From: Clostridium simiarum
Lineage (GTDB): Bacteria; Bacillota; Clostridia; Clostridiales; Clostridiaceae
DNA: 64,000 bases
Reading direction: 5' to 3'
NCBI RefSeq assembly: GCF_018919175.1
Contig: NZ_JAHLQL010000004.1
Span: 248,001 to 312,000 of the forward strand
Notes under the pieces: model-generated
Told to the model about the DNA's origin: nothing
Seen by the model: the letters and a program-made list of their open reading frames with translations, nothing else
Databases searched by the model: none
Part shown: positions 1 through 8,029 of the stretch, in pieces
Layout: every line of letters begins with the position of its first letter
How positions within the stretch are numbered: position 1 is the first letter of the stretch
Position numbers and translations under genes: made by a program

Positions 1-546
1 GGATTTGACACAGCTTTAAATACAGTGTTAGATGCTATAAATAAGCTAAGAGATACATCAACCTCTCATGAAAGAGTTTCAATTGTTGAAGTAATGGGAA
101 GAAATTGTGGAGACATAGCTCTACATGCAGGGATTGCAGGAGGAGCAGAAAGCATAATAGTTCCAGAAAAAGAGTTTGATGCAGATGAACTATGCAAGAA
201 TATATTATCAGGAAGATTAAAAGGAAAGATGCACAACCTAATATTGTTAGCAGAGGGTGTAGGTGGTGCAGATAAGCTAGCTAAACGTGTAGAAGAGATA
301 ACAGGAATTGAAACTAGAGCTACAATACTTGGACATATACAAAGAGGTGGAAGTCCAACAGCTTTTGATAGAGTTTTAGCTTCTAAATTAGGATACAAGG
401 CTGTAGACGTGCTAATGGAAGGAAAATCTTCAAGAGTAGTAGGTATAAGAGATGGAAAAGTAGTTGATCTAGATATTGACGAAGCTTTATCTATGCCTAG
501 AACTTTTAATGAAGATCTTTTTGAAATAGCTCAAATATTATCATAG
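1..546 (+). CDS. pfkA: 6-phosphofructokinase, C-terminal part (5' end outside window)
   Basis: Phosphorylates fructose 6-phosphate with ATP, the committed step of glycolysis. The frame is open from base 1, so the N-terminal ATP-binding half lies off the window. The visible 181 residues contain the family signature [14 protein letters not shown] and the C-terminal segment [19 protein letters not shown], which carries the conserved LGxxQRGGxPxxxDR motif of bacterial ATP-PFKs. It is followed about 105 bp later by pyruvate kinase on the same strand, the usual clostridial pfkA-pyk arrangement, so the two are probably one glycolytic transcription unit. No frame damage is seen. Identity is confident; only the start is missing. 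Confidence 0.96.
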   Translation, partial: GFDTALNTVLDAINKLRDTSTSHERVSIVEVMGRNCGDIALHAGIAGGAESIIVPEKEFDADELCKNILSGRLKGKMHNLILLAEGVGGADKLAKRVEEITGIETRATILGHIQRGGSPTAFDRVLASKLGYKAVDVLMEGKSSRVVGIRDGKVVDLDIDEALSMPRTFNEDLFEIAQILS

Positions 547-650
547 TGGTGTGAATTTTAATAAATGATTAATAAGAAAAGTTTATTTTAAACTTTTTGG
601 ATATATTAAAAATATATAAAGGTCTTAATTATTTTAAGGGAGTGTATTTT

Positions 651-2072
651 ATGAGGAAGACGAAGATTATTTGTACTATAGGCCCAGGAAGTGAAAATGA
701 AAAGGTGCTTTCTAAATTAATAGAGTCAGGAATGAGTGTTTCTAGACATAACTTTTCTCATGGTAATCATGAAGAACATAAGATTAGAATAGATCTAGTA
801 AAGTCACTTAGTAAGAAATACAACAAGCCTATAGCTATAATGCTTGATACAAAAGGACCAGAAATAAGAACAGGAAACTTTAGTGAAAGTTCAGTTCAAC
901 TTAAGGAAGGCGATGAATTTTCAATATACTGTAGAGAAGAAATTCTTGGAGATAACACAAAGTGTTCTGTAACCTATGATGGACTTTGTGACGATGTAAA
1001 AGAAGGAGACTCAATACTTATTGATGATGGTTTAGTAGGGCTTAAAGTTAAATCTGTAGAAGGAAACAAAATTAACTGCTTAGTTGTAAACAGTGGAGCT
1101 GTTTCTAATCATAAGGGAGTAAATGTTCCAGGAGTATCAACAAAGCTTCCAGCAGTTACTAAAAAGGACATTGAAGACTTAAAGTTTGGAGTAGAGATGG
1201 AAGTGGATCTTATAGCTGCTTCGTTCATAAGAAAAGCTGCAGATGTTTTAGAAATAAGAGATGTGTTAAAGGAAATAGGTGGAGAAGATATATTTATATT
1301 CTCAAAGATTGAGAACCAAGAGGGTGTAGACAATATAGATGAAATCATTGAAGCCTCTGATGGAATAATGGTGGCAAGAGGAGATCTAGGGGTAGAGATA
1401 CCAATAGAAAAAGTTCCAGTAGTACAAAAGATGATCATTGAAAAATGTAATAAAGCTGGAAAGCCAGTTATTACAGCTACTCAAATGTTGGATTCCATGA
1501 TAAGAAATCCAAGACCAACAAGAGCCGAAGCATCAGATGTTGCTAACGCTATTTTTGATGGTACTGATGCTATAATGCTTAGTGGTGAAACCGCAAATGG
1601 AAAGTATCCAGTAGAAGCAGTATCAACTATGGCTAGAATAGCTGGAGAGGCAGAAAAACAATTAGATTTCCAAACATTACTTATGAAAAAGAAAATAGAA
1701 CATAGACCAGGAGTTCCAACAGCTATAAGTCTTGCAACCACAACAACAGCTATGGAATTAAACGCCAAAGTAGTTATTACAGCTACACAAAGTGGAAGCA
1801 CTGCAAGGATAGTATCTAAATACAGACCACAATGCCCAATAATAGCAGTTACACCTTTTGAAAAAATTGCAAGAAAGCTATGTTTAAGTTGGGGAGTATT
1901 CCCAATAGTGGCTGAGATGGTAAATAGCACAGATGAACTTATAGAAAAATCAGTAAGTATGGTAAAAGAATCAGGATTTGTTAAAAAGGGAGATTTAGTT
2001 GTAATAGCAGCTGGAATACCTATAAATGATATAGGATCAACTAATATGATGAAAGTTCATATAGTTGAATAA
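651..2072 (+). CDS. pyk: Pyruvate kinase
   Basis: Converts phosphoenolpyruvate and ADP to pyruvate and ATP, the last step of glycolysis. An upstream in-frame start at 597 is possible, but the ATG at 651 is preferred: it has an AAGGGAG ribosome site 8 bases upstream and begins with the canonical MRKTKIICTIGP. The product is 473 residues, normal for the short pyruvate kinases without a PEP-utiliser C-terminal extension. Visible family motifs are the N-terminal NFSHG, MLDTKGPEIRTG, the catalytic-lysine region IFSKIENQEG, MVARGDLGVEIP, and TATQMLDSM followed by PTRAEASDVANA. The gene lies directly after pfkA and no internal terminator is evident between them. Confidence 0.97.
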   Translation: MRKTKIICTIGPGSENEKVLSKLIESGMSVSRHNFSHGNHEEHKIRIDLVKSLSKKYNKPIAIMLDTKGPEIRTGNFSESSVQLKEGDEFSIYCREEILGDNTKCSVTYDGLCDDVKEGDSILIDDGLVGLKVKSVEGNKINCLVVNSGAVSNHKGVNVPGVSTKLPAVTKKDIEDLKFGVEMEVDLIAASFIRKAADVLEIRDVLKEIGGEDIFIFSKIENQEGVDNIDEIIEASDGIMVARGDLGVEIPIEKVPVVQKMIIEKCNKAGKPVITATQMLDSMIRNPRPTRAEASDVANAIFDGTDAIMLSGETANGKYPVEAVSTMARIAGEAEKQLDFQTLLMKKKIEHRPGVPTAISLATTTTAMELNAKVVITATQSGSTARIVSKYRPQCPIIAVTPFEKIARKLCLSWGVFPIVAEMVNSTDELIEKSVSMVKESGFVKKGDLVVIAAGIPINDIGSTNMMKVHIVE

Positions 2073-2303
2073 AATATAAAACCCATTACTGTTAGTGAAA
2101 TATTTGTTAACAAATTGAAAACTTTTTGTAAAAACTAATAAAAATAGGCCGAAAATCACGAAAAAAACATAAAAATATAAGAATTTACAAAAAGTTAACA
2201 AATTAATAGTTAATAAATGGTATATTTTATATATGTAAGGTAATAATATGATGATATAATGATTACTCATTAACATGGAATTATGGCAACTGATTCTATG
2301 CTC
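2073..2303 (+). other. AT-rich 3' region downstream of pyk
   Basis: This stretch leads into the terminator at 2304. It holds poly-A/T tracts and a TATAAT-like hexamer near 2256, but no convincing gene. A 79-codon minus-strand frame at 2037-2276 is hydrophobic and low-complexity, with no ribosome site, and is not accepted. A short RNA starting near 2265 and ending at the terminator is possible but unsupported. Confidence 0.4.
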
Positions 2304-2330
2304 AGCACCTTTATAGGTGCTCTTTTTTTG
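2304..2330 (+). terminator. Rho-independent terminator after pyk
   Basis: A perfect 7-bp stem (AGCACCT / AGGTGCT) closes a TTAT loop and is followed by CTTTTTTT. It is well placed to end the pfkA-pyk transcript, although it lies 230 bp beyond the pyk stop. Confidence 0.85.
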
Positions 2331-2680
2331 CCCATTTATCTAAAGACTATCTGCTTTAATAGGATTTACCTAGAGATTATCTTTATAGCTACAGATGGTA
2401 CTAAGTAGGAAACTCATTTTCGTATATTCAGATTAGTATATTCAGATGGTACTCAAAGAGTAATGGATTATTAAAGTCATAGGTTTTGGTATCTACTTAA
2501 TAGAATACTTTCAAATCATAGATTGGTTACTTGGCTAAGAGACTATGTTTTTAGATAAAAATTTCTAAGCTTCACAGTAATTAGAAACTCCCTCTAAAAC
2601 TAAGAAATTTGTTTATCTTTATACTTAAAAGATAATACTATATGTAGATGTAAAATTGATTTTATATTAAATCTATCTTT
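2331..2680. other. Gene-free stretch between pyk terminator and DUF1540 gene
   Basis: About 350 bp with stops in all frames. CAGATGGTACT occurs twice (near 2393 and 2448), and a related CAGATGGAG occurs in the structured region near 3199, but I cannot assign a function. No terminator, tRNA or riboswitch class was recognised. Confidence 0.35.
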
Positions 2681-2695
2681 TAAGGAGGAATAAAC

Positions 2696-3055
2696 ATGGC
2701 AAAGCTAAGTTGTAACGTTACTAATTGCATTCACAATGGTGGAGGTTTATGTGGTGCGCGAGTTATACACATAATAGGTAAAGAGGCAGACACTAGTAGG
2801 GGAACAGAATGTGATACCTTTGAAGATACAGATATAACAGCTGCTATTAGAGGGATGACTAATATTAATATAGGTGGTCAATTAAGGCAGGCCTTTGAAA
2901 ATGAAAAGGTGGTAGTAAGTCCAGATATAACTTGCGAAGCTAAAAAATGCATCTATAATGCTGATAGAAGATGCACAGCTGAGTATGTTCAAATATATGG
3001 TCCAGCTTCATTGAGTAATTCCTATACAAGATGTGAAAGTTTCAAAGATAGATAA
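2696..3055 (+). CDS. DUF1540 domain protein (two Cys-rich repeats)
   Basis: A 119-residue protein with two tandem DUF1540-type modules. The first (about residues 5-45) reads CNVTNCIHNGGGLCGA with a distal C; the second (about residues 80-117) reads CEAKKCIYNADRRCTAEYV with a distal C. Each module has four cysteines in CxxxxC...C...C spacing, which suggests metal binding. Such proteins are common in Clostridium and are often associated with sporulation, but no biochemical role is established. The start has a strong AAGGAGG site 7 bases upstream. It stands alone, with 200 bp of structured RNA-like sequence following. Confidence 0.85.
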   Translation: MAKLSCNVTNCIHNGGGLCGARVIHIIGKEADTSRGTECDTFEDTDITAAIRGMTNINIGGQLRQAFENEKVVVSPDITCEAKKCIYNADRRCTAEYVQIYGPASLSNSYTRCESFKDR

Positions 3056-3133
3056 AATAAAACTAATAATATGGAAAGTTTTTATTTAGATAAAATTTTT
3101 TCCTCTTAACTTTTTATTTTATAAAAATATAAT

Positions 3134-3445
3134 TTGACAATATAAAAGTTATAAGGGAAAATCTATAAGTAATAGTAAAGCAGGAATCTTTAAGGTTCAG
3201 ATGGAGTTTCATAAAAAGAGTTCTTACCTTTAGAGAGAGTCTTTACTCCCTATAAAGCTTAGAAATTGTTATTCAGGGACGTAGCCGCTCTTTATTGCCA
3301 CTTTGAGGAAGATGGGAGTATTAGAGCGGGTAGTCATGGGATAAAAAAGCAATTCTTTAACAGAAGTTTAAAAGATAAGTTTTATAAAAATATTATAAAT
3401 AGTAGTAATAATATAAGAAATACCCCTCCATATGTAGAGGGGAAA
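3134..3445 (+). ncRNA. Candidate structured non-coding RNA (raiA-like?)
   Basis: A TTGACA at 3134-3139 with a GAAAAT 17 bases downstream could be its promoter. The body from about 3170 has nested complementary segments: AGTAAAG (3174-3180) with CTTTACT (3241-3247), AAGGT with ACCTT inside it, and CCGCTCT (3285-3291) with AGAGCGG (3323-3329). The last pair encloses a G/A-rich internal segment. A GC hairpin (CCCCTC...GAGGGG, 3423-3442) closes the region. The block around 3277-3345 is much more G+C-rich than its surroundings. The size and style resemble the raiA RNA motif of Firmicutes, but that name is from memory and unproven. A 67-codon frame over it is judged spurious. Confidence 0.45.
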
Positions 3446-3494
3446 TATTATGATTTTTACATAATATAGATTAAATATAAAAGGGTGGGTTTAA

Positions 3495-4892
3495 TTGGTA
3501 GAAAAGAATAAAGATTACGTTGTAGATATATTATCTTTAGGATATGAAGGAGAAGGAATAGCTAAAATAGAAGGATTTCCTATATTTGTACAAGGAGCTT
3601 TAATAGGAGAAAAAGTTAAAATAAAAGTAATAAAAGTAAATAAAAATTATGCTTTCGGAAAGCTTATAGAAATAATAAACCCCTCTAATGGAAGAGTAGA
3701 TCCTATATGTTCTATATATAATAGATGTGGAGGTTGCAATCTTCAACATATGGACTATGAATGTCAGCTAGATTTTAAAACTAATAGGGTTAAAGACTGT
3801 ATTGAAAGAATAGGAAAAATTAAAGATACAATAATTCATAGAGCCATAGGAGCAGCTAGCCCTTATAGGTATAGAAACAAAGTTCAATTACCAGTAGGTG
3901 GAGTCAAAGGCGATGTAACCATAGGATTTTATGCTCCAAGAAGCCATAATATAATCGATATGAATAAATGCCATATTCAAGATGAAAGCGGAGATAAAGC
4001 AGTAGAAATTACAAGACAATGGATGAATAAATATAACATAGAACCCTATAATGAAATAGAAAGTAAATCTCCAAATTTAAAAGGGCTCATTAGACATATA
4101 ATGGTGAGAAGAGGTTTTAAAACTGATGAAGTTATGGTAGTTTTAGTAACCACCAAAAAACAGCTTCCATATAAAGAAGAGTTTATTCAATTAATAAGAG
4201 ATAACATCAAAGGAGTAAAATCCATCATTCAAAACATAAACTCAAAAGTAACTAATGTGGTACTAGGAGAAGAAAACATAGTTTTATGGGGAGAAGACCA
4301 TATAAGTGATTACATTGGAGAATTTAAGTTTAATATATCACCCCTATCATTCTTTCAAGTGAATCCAATGCAGACAGAAGTGCTTTATAGAAAAGCTTTA
4401 GACTATGCAGATTTAAAGGGAGAAGAAATAGTGTTTGATGCCTATTGTGGAACAGGAACCATATCCTTATTCCTATCACAAAAGGCGAAAAAAGTTTATG
4501 GGGTAGAAATAGTAAAAGAGGCCATAGAAAATGCAAAGGAAAATGCAACGATTAATGGAATTAATAATGTAGAGTTCATTGTGGGACAATCAGAAAAGGT
4601 AATTCCAGAACTTATAGAAAAGGGAATAAAAGCTGATGTGGTAGTAGTTGATCCACCGAGAAAAGGCTGTGCAAAAGAACTCTTAGAAGCCATAGCTCAC
4701 ATGTCACCTGAAAAAATAGTATATGTATCCTGTGATCCTTCTACCCTTGCAAGAGACTTAGCTATATTAGAAGAGTTAGGATATAAAACCAAAGAAGTAC
4801 AGCCAGTAGACATGTTTCCAGAGACAGGACATGTTGAGACCTGCGTACTTTTGTCCCACAAAACCCCACAAACATCTCCACCGTCTTTATAA
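3495..4892 (+). CDS. rlmD: 23S rRNA (uracil-5-)-methyltransferase RlmD/RumA family
   Basis: SAM-dependent methylation of a specific uracil of 23S rRNA. The start is TTG at 3495 with a GGGTGGG site upstream; the product is 465 residues. Order of domains: N-terminal TRAM OB-fold (about 1-60), the Fe-S-type cysteine group [14 protein letters not shown] (about 74-87), then the Rossmann methyltransferase domain with [14 protein letters not shown], the motif VVDPPRKGC and the catalytic-cysteine loop [12 protein letters not shown]. The C-terminus ends [14 protein letters not shown] plus an unusual tail. The HVETC codons are repeated elsewhere in the window, so the last ~15 codons may have been supplied by an integrated element. 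Confidence 0.93.
   Translation: MVEKNKDYVVDILSLGYEGEGIAKIEGFPIFVQGALIGEKVKIKVIKVNKNYAFGKLIEIINPSNGRVDPICSIYNRCGGCNLQHMDYECQLDFKTNRVKDCIERIGKIKDTIIHRAIGAASPYRYRNKVQLPVGGVKGDVTIGFYAPRSHNIIDMNKCHIQDESGDKAVEITRQWMNKYNIEPYNEIESKSPNLKGLIRHIMVRRGFKTDEVMVVLVTTKKQLPYKEEFIQLIRDNIKGVKSIIQNINSKVTNVVLGEENIVLWGEDHISDYIGEFKFNISPLSFFQVNPMQTEVLYRKALDYADLKGEEIVFDAYCGTGTISLFLSQKAKKVYGVEIVKEAIENAKENATINGINNVEFIVGQSEKVIPELIEKGIKADVVVVDPPRKGCAKELLEAIAHMSPEKIVYVSCDPSTLARDLAILEELGYKTKEVQPVDMFPETGHVETCVLLSHKTPQTSPPSL
4829..4846 (+). repeat. att-like sequence in rlmD 3' end (copy A)
   Basis: The segment encodes HVETC of RlmD. ACATGT(T/G)GAGACCTG(C/T)GT recurs at 13103 and 23734, and more distant relatives occur near 6113 and 46231. 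The copies bound blocks of foreign DNA, which suggests that this is the left attachment site of the 4.85-23.73 kb island. The rumA/rlmD 3' end is a known integration site for elements in streptococci; its use here is inferred. Confidence 0.55.
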
Positions 4893-4901
4893 ACAGGAAA
4901 A

Positions 4902-5369
4902 TTGAATAAAAATGATAATTTAGAAGCAATATTAAATTTGAAATTAGCAGAGGGACAAGATGCCTATGTGGCATCTCATATGTATAGTCTAGCCCAAGCC
5001 TATGGAGATTTAGTTAGCCTAGAAAAACCATGTATACCCTTTGCTATATACAACAATGAAGAAGTTGTAGGGTTTACAAGGATGGAGTATGACATGAGCT
5101 AGGAGAAGATGAGTTTTTGTATAAAGAGTATGGCGATAAGCAAACTTACCAACTTTTTCGCTTTATGATTGACGAGAAGCGCCACGGTAAGGGGGGTGGT
5201 AAGCAAGCAATGGGGATTATTGCGGACGTTCCAATAAGGAGAAGCGTCGTCTATTTATTTATCTTATGTGACCACAAACGAAGAGGCTAAAGGTTTGTAT
5301 ACTTCCGTTGGATTCATGGAAACAGGGGATATAGAAGACGGCGAAATGCTTGCAAGATTTGAATTATAG
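4902..5369 (+). pseudogene. GNAT N-acetyltransferase, frameshifted
   Basis: The first 66 codons (TTG start) read as the N-terminus of a spermine/spermidine-type GNAT acetyltransferase, with NNEEVVGFTRMEYDM. A stop follows at 5100, but the homology continues in other frames: LGEDEFLYKEYGDKQTYQLF then FMIDEKRHGKG, which matches the acetyl-CoA-binding turn, then VTTNEEAKGLYTSVGF and a normal C-terminus at 5369. At least two or three indels are needed to restore one frame. It begins 10 bp after rlmD ends, within the accessory island, and is presumably non-functional. Confidence 0.8.
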
Positions 5370-5384
5370 AAGGAGGATTTCTAA

Positions 5385-5951
5385 ATGAAGAAAGGGAAAA
5401 TTATTTACCTAAATGGCGTATCCAGTGCAGGAAAAACAACTTTATCAAAAACCTTGCAAGAACGCTTGACAGAACCCTATTACTGGATGTCTATGGATAC
5501 TTTTATGTACATGACACCTAAAAAATTTATCAACAACGATAGTGATGAAAATGAAGGAATTTGGCTACAATCCATCATTAATATGTACCACACCATCAAA
5601 ATGTACTCTGACATGGGCTATAATACTATTGTTGATGATGTTTTTGATGACGATTATTTGCCATCAAAAATGCTTGAAATACTTCATGATTATCCAGCAC
5701 TTTTTGTTCAAGTGACATGTCCACTAGAAGAACTACAGCGACGAGAAAAAGAACGTGGCGACCGTGATATTGGACTAGCAGAAAGTCAATTACCCGATTT
5801 ATACCCTATAGACAAGACGTATGATATTATTGTTGATACTCACGCTAATACTACCGAAGAATGTGCAGAAAAAATTATCGCTCTACTAGATAATCCGGAT
5901 AATTTCCAAGCGTTCAAAAAACTTAGGAAACAAAATATAGCTAATACATAA
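5385..5951 (+). CDS. Chloramphenicol phosphotransferase-like P-loop kinase
   Basis: A 188-residue P-loop protein of the CPT-like family (chloramphenicol 3-O-phosphotransferase fold). It begins MKKGKIIYLNGVSSAGKTTL, where GVSSAGKT is the Walker A motif (about residues 10-17). Then come an acidic MSMDTFMYM segment, VDDVFDDDYL (a Walker-B-like position) and an Arg-rich lid, RREKERGDRDIG. Those features fit small-molecule kinases. Whether the substrate is chloramphenicol or another compound cannot be told. An AGGAGG site 8 bases upstream supports the ATG at 5385. It follows the broken acetyltransferase by 15 bp, so the two probably formed one operon in the donor. Confidence 0.75.
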   Translation: MKKGKIIYLNGVSSAGKTTLSKTLQERLTEPYYWMSMDTFMYMTPKKFINNDSDENEGIWLQSIINMYHTIKMYSDMGYNTIVDDVFDDDYLPSKMLEILHDYPALFVQVTCPLEELQRREKERGDRDIGLAESQLPDLYPIDKTYDIIVDTHANTTEECAEKIIALLDNPDNFQAFKKLRKQNIANT

Positions 5952-6106
5952 AAGGCTACCCTCATCACAAAAACCTACCCTGTCCGACCCCATGTATTTA
6001 CTACATTAGGGTAGATCTTGAACAGTACCTATGTTATCAAGGTAACTGCACAGATGGATGTTCATAAGACATATTCCGCCACCAAGGGGATATTAGATTG
6101 ACACGA

Positions 6107-6160
6107 AATCTTTTTTGTATCCTCAAGGCATTGTGAAGTTGTATGCCTGTTGCAACGAGC
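6107..6160 (+). repeat. att-like rlmD-tail sequence (copy B)
   Basis: Contains TTTTGTATCCTCAAGGCAT followed by a frame reading SSRHCEVVCLLQRA and a stop, the style of an RlmD C-terminus from another source. CCTCAAGGCA is shared exactly with copies C (13096) and E (46233). It lies just left of the serine recombinase, the normal place for one end of such an element. Confidence 0.5.
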
Positions 6161-6187
6161 TTAGAAATAGAATAGAAAAAAATTAGC

Positions 6188-6224
6188 GAAAGCCGTGAGT
6201 AAAGATCCTCACGGCTTTCTTGTA
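6188..6224 (+). terminator. Terminator-like hairpin before the recombinase
   Basis: A perfect 12-bp stem, GAAAGCCGTGAG / CTCACGGCTTTC, with an 8-base loop, followed by TTGTACC. It may insulate the recombinase from transcription entering the element. Confidence 0.6.
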
Positions 6225-6249
6225 CCCTAAATTGAGAAAAGAGATTGTG

Positions 6250-7494
6250 ATGAAAAAGCTTAGAAGAATAGATCCAGTTATAGAAAAAAAGAAAAAGTTG
6301 AAGGTTGCTGCGTATTGCAGGGTTAGTACAAAATTCGAAAGCCAACAAAGTAGCATTGATTTGCAAATTTCTAATTATGAAACCGTCATACAAAGCAATC
6401 TTCAGTGGGAATACGCTGGAGTTTATTTTGATTATGGTAGTGGACTTAGGCAAAAAGGTCGTTCCAACTTAGAGAAAATGATAAATAAGGCTTGTGCTGG
6501 TGAGATTGATTACATTCTTACTAAATCTCTCAGTAGATTATCTAGGAATGTTTTAGATACATTAATAATCATAAGAAAATTAAAAGAAAGGGGCATTAAT
6601 ATGTATTTTGAAAATGAAAACCTAAACTCGATTGAAGATGAAGCAGAATTTGCAATCACTCTTAGTGGTATTTTAGCTCAGGAAGAAAGCAGAAATCTAA
6701 GTGAGAATATCCAATGAGGCTATCAAAGGAAGTTTGAAAACGGAGATATATTTACCAAGTATAAAAACTTTATGGGTTATAAATGTGAAAACGACAGCTT
6801 AGCTATTATACCTGAGCAAGCAGAAATAGTGAAAATGATATTTAATCTATATTTAGATGGCATGACATTACAGCAGATAAAAGACTATTTAGAGGGCATG
6901 GAAATTAAAACTGCTACAGGTAAAGATGTTTGGGCAACGTATGTTATACAAAAGATGCTTAAAAATGAAAAGTACAAAGGCTGTACCATGTTTCAGAAAA
7001 CTTTTACCGAGGATTACATTACTGGAAAAAGAAAAGTGAATCATGGGGAACGCACAAAGTATTATGTAGAAGATACTCACCCTGCTGTTGTATCAAAAGA
7101 TATATTTGATAGAGTGTAAGAAGAAATGAAGCGACGTGAAAGAATTGTGCGTAATGATGATGGAAGTATAGAAGCGTCAAAGAACAAATTCAATAGCAAG
7201 TACATTCTTGGCAATTTATTAGTATGTGGGGACTGTGGTGCATCCTATCGTAGAAGAACGGAACGTGGCAAAGTTTTATGGAGATGTGCCACTAGAATTG
7301 GAAAGGGAAAACAGGAATGTGAACTATCCCCTACGCTAAACGAAGAGTGGTTAAAGGAAGGGTTCTCAGAACTGATTTGTCATGGTATGTACGATGAAAG
7401 TGTAGTGAAGAGTAAGGTGGATAGAATTGAAGTGTATGATGGACATATTTTAATTAAAAGATACGACGGGTCAAATATAAAAGTTTGTTTATAG
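6250..7494 (+). pseudogene. Large serine recombinase with two in-frame nonsense codons
   Basis: Site-specific integrase/excisionase of the TnpX/TndX-like large serine class. The frame is continuous from 6250 to 7494 (415 codons) but is broken by TGA at 6715 (SENIQ*GYQRKFE, normally Trp) and TAA at 7117 (DRV*EEMKRRE, normally Gln). The catalytic domain has KVAAYCRVST with the nucleophile Ser near residue 26, then ILTKSLSRLSRN. The recombinase domain spans about 180-290, and a zinc ribbon follows (CGDCGASYRRR...WRCATR). Its C-terminus is also shorter than the usual ~500 residues. Neighbouring copy B and the 13.1 kb copy C look like its ends. Probably inactive now. Confidence 0.85.
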
Positions 7495-7619
7495 TGAAAC
7501 AAGAAACTGGAGATACAGTTCCACTCAGGAATAGTGATTAAACAAGATGTGGATTACTATGAATAAACATTAAAATAGGAGTAGGGTGTCTTCCCTCCGC
7601 CTGTTGAATTTAAACTGCT

Positions 7620-7655
7620 AACAATAAAGTCCAAGGACTTTATTGTTGGTGGTTT
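7620..7655 (+). terminator. Terminator after the recombinase relic
   Basis: AACAATAAAGTCC and GGACTTTATTGTT form a perfect 13-bp stem with a very short loop, followed by GGTGGTTTTG. It separates the recombinase from the downstream operon. The T-tract is weak. Confidence 0.55.
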
Positions 7656-7788
7656 TGCTATTTTAATTCTAAATATTCTGTAAAATTGTGTCTAATATGA
7701 CGTTTTGTTGTTGTAAAATATTAGGAAAAGGTATACAATTGTAATAACAATGTTGTTTATATCATTATCTCGATTAGGAGGTATCATT

Positions 7789-8028
7789 TTGTCAACAGTA
7801 AATGAATTATTAGATATGGCAAAAAGAGAATTGACTAACCTTAAATCAGGTGAAATTTTCTTAGTTCGTGATCTTTTTAAAGGATACGAGTGGAATAGAA
7901 TATCACGAAGTGACAGACTCCTCCTTGGTACCTTATTTCTCAATTATATCAAAAGTGATGATTTAGAGGTTATCCCGATTGAAAAGACTTCATCTGGGCA
8001 GCAGATATATAAAAAGGAGGATATATAA
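7789..8028 (+). CDS. DUF1413-family small protein, first gene of defence operon
   Basis: A 79-residue protein if the TTG at 7789 is used, which has TAGGAGG 7 bases upstream; an ATG 39 bp earlier lacks such a site. The core reads GEIFLVRDLFKGYEWNRISR followed by DRLLLGTLFLNY, matching the DUF1413 pattern (a G-E-x-F-x-x-D-L-F strand-helix and R-x-x-L-G-x-x-F). The function of DUF1413 is not established. The stop lies two bases before the next ATG, whose ribosome site is inside this gene, so the two are translationally linked. It could be a regulator, DNA-binding adaptor or inhibitor of the nuclease, but this is inference from position only. Confidence 0.65.
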   Translation: MSTVNELLDMAKRELTNLKSGEIFLVRDLFKGYEWNRISRSDRLLLGTLFLNYIKSDDLEVIPIEKTSSGQQIYKKEDI

Positions 8029-8029
8029 A

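Noticed and set aside
2037..2276. 79-codon minus-strand frame behind pyk
   Set aside because: Low-complexity Phe/Tyr/Leu-rich product without ribosome site, overlapping the pyk end and the AT-rich terminator region.
3423..3442. CCCCTC/GAGGGG hairpin as a rho-independent terminator
   Set aside because: No T-run follows on either strand; kept only as the closing element of the possible RNA.
3266..3469. 67-codon plus-strand frame
   Set aside because: It covers the paired segments of the proposed structured RNA, lacks a ribosome site and its second half is low-complexity Asn/Lys/Tyr.
6250..7494. Possible alternative genetic code (TGA = Trp)
   Set aside because: A TAA in the same gene cannot be explained by it, and the intact genes nearby use TGG for Trp and TGA as a normal stop.
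7979..8029. Upstream in-frame extension of the nuclease gene
   Set aside because: It overlaps the DUF1413 gene, has no ribosome site and the ATG at 8030 has AAAGGAGG at ideal spacing.
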